Below are positions 9,211-18,785 of a stretch of 24,972 nucleotides of DNA, in pieces. The stretch lies in NCBI GenBank assembly GCA_964058845.1, contig CAXKVR010000703.1, positions 1 to 24,972 of the forward strand. The letters are read 5' to 3'. The stretch comes from Carex sylvatica (lineage: Eukaryota > Streptophyta > Magnoliopsida > Poales > Cyperaceae). The notes under the pieces were generated by a model. The model searched no databases. It was not told where the DNA came from and was given only the letters and a program-made list of their open reading frames with translations. A program made the translations under genes and the position numbers. Numbering within the stretch: position 1 is the first letter of the stretch; each line of letters opens with the position of its first letter.

Positions 9211-9600
9211 TTATGATTATTTAATTACGGTACCAATTTAGTGGTAATTAGCGTTAATGTAGGTACCAAAAATATTTGAAATTAGTGATAATTATGGTAC
9301 CAAAGTTAGTTTTAATTTTATTTATAATTATGATTATTTAATTACGGTATCAATTTAGTGGTAATTAGTGTCAATGTAGGTACCAAAAATATTTGAAATT
9401 AGTGATAATTATGTTACCAAAGTTAGTTTTAATTTTATTTTGAATTATTTAGTTCAAAATTTTGCCGTAATTAGTATTAATTAGGGTTAAATAATTAAGG
9501 TTAAATAATTAAGGTACCAAATTTAGTAGTAATTAGTGTTAATGTAGGTACCAAATTTAGTTATAATTAATGATAATTGAGGTACCAAAGTTAGTTTTAA
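9211..9600. repeat. About 117-bp AT-rich tandem repeat
   Basis: TTATGATTATTTAATTACGGTA recurs at 9211 and 9328 (117 bp apart), each followed by GGTAATTAG, GTAGGTACCAAAAATATTTG and ACCAAAGTTAGTTTTAATTT. A more diverged third copy runs from about 9450 to 9600. Confidence 0.8.
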
Positions 9601-9603
9601 TTT

Positions 9604-10530
9604 CATAGTAACGTAATTTGGCCTATTTTTATCGCAAATATATTACATTAGTATATTTTCGCCGGTTTTAGCATATTTTAGGCGAAAAACATATTTTTTT
9701 TATTTTAATAGCATATTTGAGTGAATTTTTGCCATAATTACCGTATTTTAGCACATTTGACCGTAATTATTGTATTTTATCATATTTTAGTATATTTTGT
9801 CGGAATAACTTTTTTTTTTCATAGTAACGTAATTTGGCCTATTTTTACCGCAAATATATTACATTAGTATATTTTCGCTGGTTTTAGCATATTTGAGGCG
9901 AAAAACATATTTTTTTTATTTTAATAACATATTTTAACCGAAATAGCATATTTGAGTAAATTTTTGCCATAATTACCGAATTTTAGCACATTTGACAGTA
10001 ATTATTGTATTTTATCATATTTTAGTATATTTTGTCGAAATAACTTTTTTTTTTCATAGTAACGTAATTTGGCATATTTTTACCGCAAATATATTACATT
10101 AGTATATTTTCGTCGGTTTTAGCATATTTTAGGCGAAAAACATATTTTTTTTATTTTAATAGCATATTTTAACCGAAATAGCATATTTGAGTAAATTTTT
10201 GCCATAATTACCGTATTTTAGCACATTTGACCGTAATTATTGTATTTTAGCATATTATAATATATTTTGTCAGAATAACTTTTTTTTTTCATATTAAAGT
10301 AATTTAGCCCATTTTTAACACACACATTCCATTTTAGTATATTTTTGCTGGTTTTAGCATATTTTAGGCGAAGAACATATTTTTTTTATTTTAACGCATT
10401 ATGGCATATTTTTACTGAAATTAGCATATTTAAGTAAATTTTTGCCGTAATTAGCGTATTTTAGCACATTTTACCGTAATTATTGTATTTTAGCATATTT
10501 TAGTATATTTTGTCCGAATAATTTTTTTTT
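9604..10530. repeat. About 235-bp AT-rich tandem repeat, nearly four units
   Basis: Units start with CATAGTAACGTAATTTGGC at 9604, 9820 and 10055, and with the diverged CATATTAAAGTAATTTAGC at 10290. Spacings are 216, 235 and 235 bp; the first unit lacks about 19 bp (CATATTTTAACCGAAATAG). Repeated blocks include TATATTACATTAGTATATTTTC and TTTTGCCATAATTACC. A shorter TAGTATATTT run follows to about 10590. Confidence 0.85.
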
Positions 10531-10718
10531 AGTATATTTTGTCCGAATTATTGTATTTTAGTATATTTTAGTATATTTTAGTATATTTTAGCATAATTTT
10601 ATTCTTACTATGGTAGTTTTGTATTTTTTCATCTTAATTAGCTTATTTTATCATATTTTCACCGGAATGAGCTTATTTTAGTCAATTGTAGCATGTCTAA
10701 TTTTTTTCCCAAATGTAG

Positions 10719-12122
10719 GATGGCTAGGGGACGTCCTAGGAGACCACCACCACCCGACCCTATTGATGAGCCCATTCCCGTGGATAGCACGGAGCATTTC
10801 AGTCCATTATTATGGATACCTCACAGTGAGCATCGAGTCTCACTAGCATCCCGAGGTACGTGATTATTTTATTTTTTTCTTCTTTTTTACGTTAAATTTG
10901 TTTAGAGTTCTCATATTTTCAGATTTTTATGTTGTTTCTTTTTTTTCCAACACAGAGTCAGGAGTCTCTAGAAAGCAAGTTTCGGATTTATGGCATGCAG
11001 TACTACTCTCTGATGGACCCGTATCTACACAATCTGGGGTTGTACCATTTGGTCGACCTATTAGAGACGGAGAGCAAGGCCATTAATGCGTCCCTCATTC
11101 AGGGGCTAGTGGAGCGATGGCGGCCCGAGACACACACATTCCATTTGCCGTTCGGAGAGATGACAGTGACTCTCCAGGACGTGAGTGTCCTTTGGGATTT
11201 GCCTATCCAGGGCGTGCCCATCGGTGGCATATCTGACCCCACTGACGAGAACATGATTAATACCAGCCTCGCAGAGCTGTTGGGAGAAGAGCCAGATGTC
11301 CGTGATAATGGTGGGAGATCGAGATTTCATTTGAAGAAGACGGCGCTGCGGGCTCTGTTCGCCGATCGAGGTTTGCATTGGCGATCCACACAGCATGACA
11401 TTGAGAGGTACTTATATAAACCATTATATATATATATATATATATATATATTTAGTTTGTATTTTATCTCATTGCAAGAAATGAGTTGGTCCCTAATTTT
11501 GACATTTCAGATACACACGAGCTTTCGTGATGGACCTATTTGGTTCTGTCATGTTTCCCGATTCGAGCGGTGATGCCATTCCGATTATGTACCTGGAGTT
11601 GTTGAGAGACCTTGGGTCATCAAGAAGGTACAACTGGGGTGGGGCCGTCCTGGCACATCTTTACTCCAACCTGTGCCATGCTTGCAAGGTCAGTACGTTA
11701 TTGTTGTCTTATTTTAAAAAATTAACTTGTTCCGACGTCTAATATTCTTCAAATTGCAGCCTAAAAGTAAGAAGATGTACGGGCCGACACTTCTACTGCA
11801 GCATTGGTCATGGTCGCACATACCAGTGGCGGTTCCCGTGCAGAATGAGTCACTATATTCGGGAGAGCCCAATGATGCATATCACCCGGCATTTGGTAAG
11901 AAATGGTACGGGGATCACCGCTACGTGGACACGCCTCACGGAAAGACAGCAGGCATCAGGTTGGTCCGTGGTCAGTTGCAGAGTCTGGGTGACACGCAGG
12001 TGAGCTGGACTCCATACGCTGAGTCATACTCTGAGGGGAGACTGCCACAGATTGTATCAGATGATGAGGAGATGTGGCTCTACAGGGGTCCGCTGATTTG
12101 CTTCTGGATAGTGGAGCATCAC
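10719..12122 (+). pseudogene. PMD (MAIN/MAIL-type) gene, 5' half, interrupted by Athila
   Basis: Spliced exons: 10719-10855 (ATG at 10720; MARGRPRRPPPPDPIDEP with an RGRP AT-hook-like core), about 10972-11407, 11511-11688 and 11760-12122. Exon 2 carries the PMD core (VERWRPETHTFHLPFGEMTV, LPIQGVPIGGISDPTDE, then ALRALFADRGLHWRS); later exons read MDLFGSVMFPDSSGDAIP, YNWGGAVLAHLY, LLLQHWSWSHIPV and GPLICFWIVEHH. The PMD family (PF10536) acts in nucleus-based silencing and gene regulation in plants and is common in transposons. Acceptor choice for exon 2 is uncertain: an AG at 10955 breaks frame, one at 10971 keeps it. Coding stops at 12122, where an LTR begins; the exon continues at 18786. Confidence 0.85.
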
Positions 12123-13694
12123 TGATAAGCCAAATTTATATCTATTATTGGATAGAGTTCTACTTCATAAATTGCACCAAATTCCTTGTTTTTAGCTTAA
12201 TTATAGTACAAGTATACCCAATAAATATGTTACTGCTTTCAAGTTGTTTTAATTACAGAAAAACAAGCACAAAGAGCCCAAACAGAGGAAAATCACGGCC
12301 AAGCCCACGGCCAGCCAGGCCGTATTTCCAGCCGTGAAGAAAACAACCCAATCAGAGAAAAATCACGGCCAGCCAAACGGCCAGCAGGCCATGTTCCTGG
12401 CCGTGTAAAATGGGCTGGAAAGTTATTTTTGGAAGGTGTATAACTGGCAAGTTAGTGAACGCCAAAAATAGATCCCCTGAGTCACCAGGAGCGTAGGATA
12501 ATCATGAAAAACACCTGGGGAGTTATAACTGATTGCCAAGTTAATGGATGCCAAATATAGATCCTATGTCTCATCTGATGCATATGGAGGCTATATAAAC
12601 ACACCCAAATGACATATCTGAGATCTATCTCATATCTCATCTCTCTTCACATACACATCCAGATAGCAATCCATTAAAGGAGAAGAAGGGCTAAGCAACA
12701 AGAAGGCAGAAATTTTGAAGACTAGGGTTTACTCTTTTCTTTCATTTTTCTGAATCTGTTTACTTAGGTTTTATTTCAATCATGCTTGTTAACTCAGCCA
12801 TGAGAGAGTAGATTCCTCTCTAGGGGCTGAGGTTGTACTTGAACTTAGTTGAATGAAGTAGTTTATTTGGTTATTCCTCTTGATTATGATTGTTGTTGAG
12901 ATTGTTTATTTCTGTTATTTTAATTAGTTCTAGTAATTGCATAATCTGTGTATTTGATTTGAAACGTCCCTTTTAGGTCTTATGACTTAAATTTGCTAGG
13001 ATCAAGAATTGAGAATACCTTACTATGTGCTAGAATTTAACTTAGGGTTTAGAATTGAACATACCATTCTCTTCTCAAATCTAGAACCACAGAAATAAAG
13101 GGTTAGGATAAGGTGATGTACTTAATTGAGAAACCCTAAAACCTAACTTGGGCACCTAGAGTAGATTAATTGCTGGTTAATTGATAGGTTTTATGTATTT
13201 GTTAAATATCCCAATTAGGTTGTGACAGCCCTAAATTAGAGGAACGTTAGCTCATAGAACCAAAACAATTGTATCAACATCTAGTCAAAATAGGCTAACT
13301 TACATCGTAGGTCAGAAACCCAATCTATGCAACATGAATTCAGAAACCAAATAACTACAGAATTAACTAAGGAATAGTGAAACCAATAGCCCCTAGACTT
13401 CCCCAATATTGAATTACATCTGAATTTCACTTGCTTTTGTTACGAATCTTAGATTTTCTTAAAAAACGAAATTACATCAAACCCCCCTTTTTTTTACTTT
13501 TATTGTTCAATTTTAAAAGTAGTTTACTTTAGTAAAAATTAGTATTTCCTACTTCCCTTTGGATCGATACCTAAATACTGCAAACGATAGGTTGTGCGCT
13601 TGCAACTGCCTATTGATTGTATATTGTGGTTTATAAATTTTAAAAGATAACGTGTATAAACTATAGAGACTATCTATACCAAATTACGCGAGCA
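12123..13694 (+). repeat. Athila 5' LTR, about 1572 bp
   Basis: Starts TGATAAGCC at the break in the PMD exon and ends GAGCA seven bases before the primer site. Contains a TATA box (CTATATAAAC, 12591-12600), two tandem palindrome-bearing blocks (12294-12406), and an imperfect duplication of AACTGGCAAGTTAGTGAACGCC (about 12441) as AACTGATTGCCAAGTTAATGGATGCC (about 12526). The end GGATCGATACC...GTGCGCTTGCAA resembles the LTR at 1300-2548. No second LTR is present for dating. Confidence 0.8.
12294..12406. repeat. Two palindromic CACGGCC...GGCCGTG blocks in the LTR
   Basis: CACGGCC...CAGCCGTG at 12294-12336 and CACGGCC...CTGGCCGTGT at 12364-12406, each preceded by an AGAGRAAAAT sequence, about 70 bp apart. 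The arms can form a stem-loop. The same motif occurs at 13825-13854 and 16437-16470 in this element. Confidence 0.8.
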
Positions 13695-13701
13695 AGCTTT
13701 T

Positions 13702-13719
13702 TGGCGCCGTTGCCGGGGA
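13702..13719 (+). other. Primer binding site, tRNA-Asp
   Basis: TGGCGCCGTTGCCGGGGA is complementary over 18 bases to the 3' end (with CCA) of plant tRNA-Asp(GUC) as I recall it. This is the usual Athila primer, and it sets the LTR end and the direction. Confidence 0.9.
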
Positions 13720-13824
13720 ACTAGGCTAGATACTAGTTTTTATTTTAGGAAAGTACTTTTAATTATTTGTTTCCTTATTTACCTGCTTTCAAACAGAAAA
13801 AGAAAAAAAAAATTTGTTTTTTTT

Positions 13825-13854
13825 ACGGCCAGTAGGCCATGAGTCTGGCCGTGT
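13825..13854. repeat. Palindromic ACGGCC...GGCCGTGT motif in the gag leader
   Basis: ACGGCCAGTAGGCC followed by TCTGGCCGTGT, in the untranslated leader between the primer site and gag; near-identical in design to the LTR blocks. Confidence 0.8.
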
Positions 13855-13964
13855 AAACCAATTTCCCTTACTTTCTTTTTTTTACCTGTTATCTCTTTTT
13901 ACTCAATCTTCTTCTCCCTTTCTCAGATTTTGAAGCGCTGGCACCACAGACAAGAAGCCAAACT

Positions 13965-15608
13965 ATGAAGCTCAAAGACAAAGCGAAATCTTGTCCTCCC
14001 CCATCTCCACAGATGGCTTTCGACGGACAACTTGGAATGCCGTGCTTGGACGAAGAAGACCCTGACCTTACTAATCTCGATGTACCTATCAACAATCCAC
14101 GCCACAACCCAATCGATCCACCTCGCAACAATCTAGTTCATCCACAAAACCCACCACCTAACAATCAGCCAATCCTCAACAATAATCCGCTCTATGGCGC
14201 AAATAATCAAGTTCATCCACAGAATCCTCCCCCCCAAGGGTAGCAAGTTCATCCACATAATCCAAACGACCGCCGCCCCATTCGGGATTTCGTAAATCGA
14301 ATGCAGCCGGGTCAGCAATTTAGTTATATCGCCCATGGAAGAACAAACCCTAATTTGAAGCCTACCTTGATACATCTATTAGGACAAAACAGGTTTGGGG
14401 GGAGGTTGAATGAAGATCCGCACCAACAACTGGCCACATTCGAAGAGCATTGTGCAACATTTGCAGGTAGAGGTGATGAATTAGATGCTTTAAAACTGAA
14501 CTGTTTTCACCTTTCTCTTACAGATGATGCAAGGACATGGCTACGATTGTTGAATCCAGCCATGGCGCGAACATGGCAGGATGTGCAATGGTTATTCTTG
14601 GGCAAGTATTTCCCACCATCCAAGACGCAACACTTTAGACAGAAGATCACAACTTTCAAACAAGGAGAAAACGAATCCCTAAGTGAGGCGTATGACCGAT
14701 GGCAAGAATTACTGCGCCTATGCCCAAATCACGGAATCGATGTATGGCTTCTATTCCAGTTCTTTTATGCAGGTTGCACATATGCCACAAAAGCACAACT
14801 AAACGCAGCTGCTGGAGGAAACATCGCGAATAGAGACTCGATAGAAGCAATGGAGTTGATAGAGGACATGGCAATCAGCCAGCGAGAATGGACATCTGCG
14901 AGAGATGCAAGGAACACCAACACCCCATCTGGCGTGCTTAAGGTGGATGATATGACCGCCATGCAAGCCAAGATAGACTCTCTTCAGGTGACAATCAAAC
15001 AACTGCAACAGGTAAAAGCTGTCCAAACTCCCTCTTGTGATATCTGCGGTAATAATGACCACATAACCACGACTTGCCAATTTTATACCATAGGGGAAAA
15101 TCAGGTTGAACAAGTGAATGCTTTATTGTACAATGAAGGGGATAAAAGAAATCTGCCACAATATCTCAATTACAATCAGCACAATTACAATAGACCATAT
15201 CAAGGTCCAAATAACCAATATCAGAACCAGAATAGACAGAACCAAGCCCCATCACAAATGACCAAGATGGAAAAAATGATAGAAGGTTTGGTAGAATCAC
15301 AAAATAAATTTCTTACTAACCAAACAGAATTTTCCGATTCCTTGAGAAATTTGAATGATAGGGTTGACCTTCTGTCAACTAAAACAAAGTTGTTTGAGAC
15401 CCAAGTGGCGCAGCAAGCTGCTTCATCCTCTCGCCCACAAGGACAGCTACCGGGCAAACCTGAAAACAACCCTAGGGATCAAGCACACGCCATTACACTC
15501 AGGAGTGGGACGAAGTATGATGGACCAGCTATGCCAACTGATGATACACCATCACCAACAACTGAAACGGAGCCAATTGCAACAATTCCAATTTTCGAAC
15601 AAATTTGA
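13965..15608 (+). pseudogene. Athila-type gag with one nonsense codon
   Basis: The ATG at 13965 opens a Pro/Asn-rich N-terminus (repeats of VHPQNPPP), then TAG at 14241-14243 where the repeat context suggests CAG (a C-to-T change). The same frame resumes and stays open to TGA 15606-15608. Features after the stop: the gag core FGGRLNEDPHQQLATFEEHC, LRLLNPAMARTWQDVQWLFL and FPPSKTQHFRQKITTFKQ (about 14390-14660), a CCHC knuckle CDICGNNDHITTTC (15036-15077), Asn/Gln-rich linkers, and a coiled-coil-like MEKMIEGLVESQNKFL segment near 15270. The tail [14 protein letters not shown] precedes protease, as in Athila. The pol frame is +1 relative to gag at 15608. Gag would form the RNA-packaging particle. 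Confidence 0.9.
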
Positions 15609-18600
15609 AAAATATGTACCTCCTCACAGGTTCATACCCTTTCCTCAAAGGTTAGCCAAAACCCAACTAGACCAAAAATATGCCAAATTCATTGAACACC
15701 TCAAGAAATTAAACATAACTATACCATTCACTGAGGCAATTGCAAACATGCCTACATATGCCAAGTTTCTGAAAGAAATGCTTTCCAACAAAAAGAAACT
15801 TGAAGAGGTCGAAACAATCTCCCTAAATGCGCAATGTAGTGCGCTGTTCTTAACCAAATTACCTCCTAAACTCAAGGATCCAGGTAGTTTCACTATACCT
15901 TGCAAAATTGGGGAGACCGAATTTAATAGATGTTTGTGTGACTTAGGGGCTAGCGTATGTTTAATGCCAAAAGCTGTTTATGAAAGGCTGGGTCTAGGTG
16001 AATTAAAACCAACAAGAATGTCGCTGCAATTAGCGGACAGATCTGTTAGGTATCCGGTGGGAATTATGGAAGATGCGATTGTTAAAATTGGTAAGTTTTT
16101 CATACCGGTAGATTTTGTTGTTGTAGAGATGGAAGAGGATACACAAACTCCCCTTCTATTGGGGCGTGATTTCCTAATCACAGCAGGTGCCACAATTAAT
16201 GTTCGAGATGGAAAGATTTCTTTCCAAGTTGGTGATGAAAAGGTTGAATTCAATGTGTTTAAATCTATCCAATACCCATCTAATGAAAATGATTCTATAT
16301 GCAGGGTAGATGTTTTAGAAACTATAATTGATGAACATTTAGATAGGTTAATGGAAGGAGAACAACTGGATCAAATCCTGGAAGAAACTGAAGAAGAAAC
16401 AGTGCTGGATGATGAAAACACAAAAACAGGAATTTTACACGGCCAGGCCAGGCCGTGTATCTGGCCGTGTCAACCTCTGGTGGACTCGATTTCTGCCGTT
16501 TCAGCATGCATGACGCCTGAACCTCCGAAGGTCGAACTAAAACCCTTGCCAACAACTCTCAGATACGAGTATCTCGGCCCAGATGAGACATATCCCGTCA
16601 TAATCAATGTCGCCCTGAACCAAGAGGAAACCGACAAACTCCTACATGAACTAAAGGTGCACAGAAAGGCTATAGGCTACACACTAGAAGATCTGACTGG
16701 AATCAACCCAAATCTGTGCATGCATCGAATCCTGATGGAGGATGACTACAAACCTACGATCGAAGCTCAGCGAAGGCTTAATCCAAACCTGAAGGAAGTA
16801 GTCAAGAAGGAGATCATCAAACTCCTTGATGCTGGCATCATCTATCCAATTTCAGACTCAAAGTGGGTAAGCCCTGTTCATGTAGTTCCAAAGAAGAGTG
16901 GCACAACAGTGGTGAAAGGTAAGAATGATGAGTTGATTTCAACTAGGGTAGTGACAGGTTGGAGAATGTGTATAGATTATAGGAAACTGAACACAGCAAC
17001 TAGAAAAGACCATTTTCCATTACCATTTATTGACCAAATGTTGGAAAGATTAGCCAATCACTCCCATTTCTGTTACTTAGATGGTTATAGTGGATTCTTT
17101 CAAATACCAATTCATCCAGATGACCAAGAAAAGACCACTTTCACTTGTCCCTTTGATACGTTCGCGTATCGAAGGATGCCATTCGGTTTATGCAATGCAC
17201 CTGCCACATTCCAAAGGGCTATGATGGCCATTTTTTCTGATTTACTTGAAAATTCCATGGAGGTTTTCATGGATGACTTTTTCGTCTATGGCACCTCTTT
17301 CAATGAATGTCTAACCAATTTATCTAAAGTCTTAGAAAGATGCGAGGAGGAGAACCTCGTGCTAAATTGGGAAAAGTGTCATTTTATGGTTCAGCAAGGG
17401 GTAGTGTTGGGTCATGTGATTTCAGCAAAGGGATTGGAAGTCGACAAAGCGAAGGTGGAAGTAATCGAGAAATTGCCCATACCAACGAATTTGAAGGATG
17501 TTCGAAGCTTCCTTGGACATGCTGGGTTCTATCGCAGATTTATTAAAGATTTTTCAAAAATTTGCAAACCTCTAACGAATTTGACTATGAAAGATGCAGA
17601 TTTTAACTTTGATGAAAATTGCATTGCTGCTTTCAACAGGATCAAAAAGGAGCTCATCTCTGCACCAATTCTTCAACCACCAAATTGGGAATTGTCATTC
17701 GAAATCATGTGCGATGCTAGTGATTACGCGGTAGGTGCTGTTTTAGGACAGCGAATCAACAACAAACCGTGCGCAATTTACTACGCTAGCAAGGTGTTAG
17801 ACGAAGCACAACTAAATTACACAACCACCGAGAAGGAACTATTAGCTGTGGTATACGCCATTAACAAGTTTCGATCTTACTTGGTGGGATCAAAGGTGAT
17901 AGTCTACACTGACCATGCTGCCATCCGCTATCTGATCAACAAGAAGGATGCCAAACCACGATTAATCCGTTGGATCCTTCTCCTTCAAGAATTCGACATG
18001 GAGATTAAGGATAAGAAGGGCACGGAAAATTCAGTAGCTGACCATTTGTCTCGATTGAAGGTTGAACCAAGGGAGGACGATCAACCCATAGATGATTCCT
18101 TCCAAGACGAACAACTCTTTGCTGTGTCAACCCCTAGCACTCCATGGTACGCTGATTTTGTCAATTACTTAGCCTGTGGTATCATGCCTCCCGAATTCAC
18201 GTATCAGCAAAGGAATAAATTCCTATCAGATGTAAAATTCTATTTTTGGGACGATCCATTTCTCTTCAAACTGGGAATTGATTGGATTCATCGTCGATGT
18301 GTCCCAAGAGAAGAATTTGAACAAATAATCCGCTGCTGTCACTCATCCGCCTATGGAGGACATACCGCATCAGAAAAAACAGCAAGGAAGGTCTTACAAG
18401 CCGGATTCTATTGGCCTACCATTTTCAAGGATACAAGAGAATTCATCCTTAAATGCGACAAATGCCAACGATCTGGAAATATTTCAAGAAGGAATGAAAT
18501 GCCGCTCAACAGTATTCTAGAGGTAGAAATATTTGACGTATGGGGCATTGATTTCATGGGACCGTTCCCCAGTTCATACAACAACAAGTACATCCTCGTT

Positions 18601-18785
18601 GCAGTCGACTATGTCTCAAAATGGGTGGAAGCCATCGCTACTCCAACCGCCGATTCTGCCGTGGTAAGAAAACTCTTTCAAAAGATTATTTTTCCTAGGT
18701 TTGGAGTACCACGAGTCGTGATCAGCGATGGTGGGTCTCATTTCATCAACTGCCAGTTCGACAATCTATTGCACAAATATGGTGT
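15609..18785 (+). pseudogene. Athila-type pol: protease, RT, RNase H, truncated integrase
   Basis: One uninterrupted frame. It starts [15 protein letters not shown]. Protease active site [11 protein letters not shown] (DLGAS 15940-15954) and LLLGRDFL (about 16160). The linker carries an in-frame palindrome (16437-16470). RT about 16780-17340 with [31 protein letters not shown] and the catalytic FMDDF (17266-17280). RNase H about 17700-18060 with [27 protein letters not shown] and [10 protein letters not shown]. Integrase HHCC finger about 18335-18470 ([14 protein letters not shown]), first Asp in IDFMGPF (18550), second Asp in ISDGGSHF (18727). The third catalytic residue (Glu) is lost by truncation at 18785. 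Beyond that the frame runs into PMD DNA out of the PMD frame, so no fusion protein is implied. Confidence 0.95.
16437..16470. repeat. ACACGGCC...GGCCGTGT palindrome inside the pol coding sequence
   Basis: ACACGGCCAGGCCAGGCC then GTGTATCTGGCCGTGT, read in frame as [12 protein letters not shown] between protease and RT. It is the same motif as in the LTR and leader, here preserved without breaking the frame. Confidence 0.85.

Larger units (their letters stand above)
9120..10718 (+). other. Long 5' UTR intron of the PMD gene
   Basis: Inferred from the donor CAA/GTAAGT (9120) and the acceptor CAAATGTAG/G (ends 10718) immediately before ATGGCTAGG. The 1599 bp are very AT-rich and almost wholly tandem repeats, listed separately. 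No coding potential. Confidence 0.55.
12123..18785 (+). mobile_element. Ty3/gypsy Athila-type retrotransposon, 3'-truncated, inside a PMD exon
   Basis: 5' LTR (12123-13694), tRNA-Asp primer site, gag, protease, RT, RNase H and part of integrase, then an abrupt end at KYGV in the integrase. The rest of integrase, any env-like ORF, the polypurine tract and the 3' LTR are missing. PMD exon sequence resumes at once (CCAGACCGG, 18786). Left junction CATCAC/TGATAAG. No target duplication is seen at the right side, as expected if a deletion removed it. The Athila assignment rests on [15 protein letters not shown] protease, the long gag-to-protease linker and the Asp primer. Confidence 0.85.

Noticed and set aside
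9211..10530. CRISPR array or satellite centromere repeat
   Set aside because: Units are 117 and 235 bp, AT-rich, without regular unique spacers, and only two to four copies in an intron-like position.
13702..13719. Possible tRNA-Asp gene
   Set aside because: Only the 18-base complement of the tRNA 3' end is present; it is a primer site.
12123..18785. Athila element that captured a PMD gene as cargo
   Set aside because: PMD exons with introns lie on both sides of the retroelement and join in frame, so insertion into a PMD gene explains the data better.
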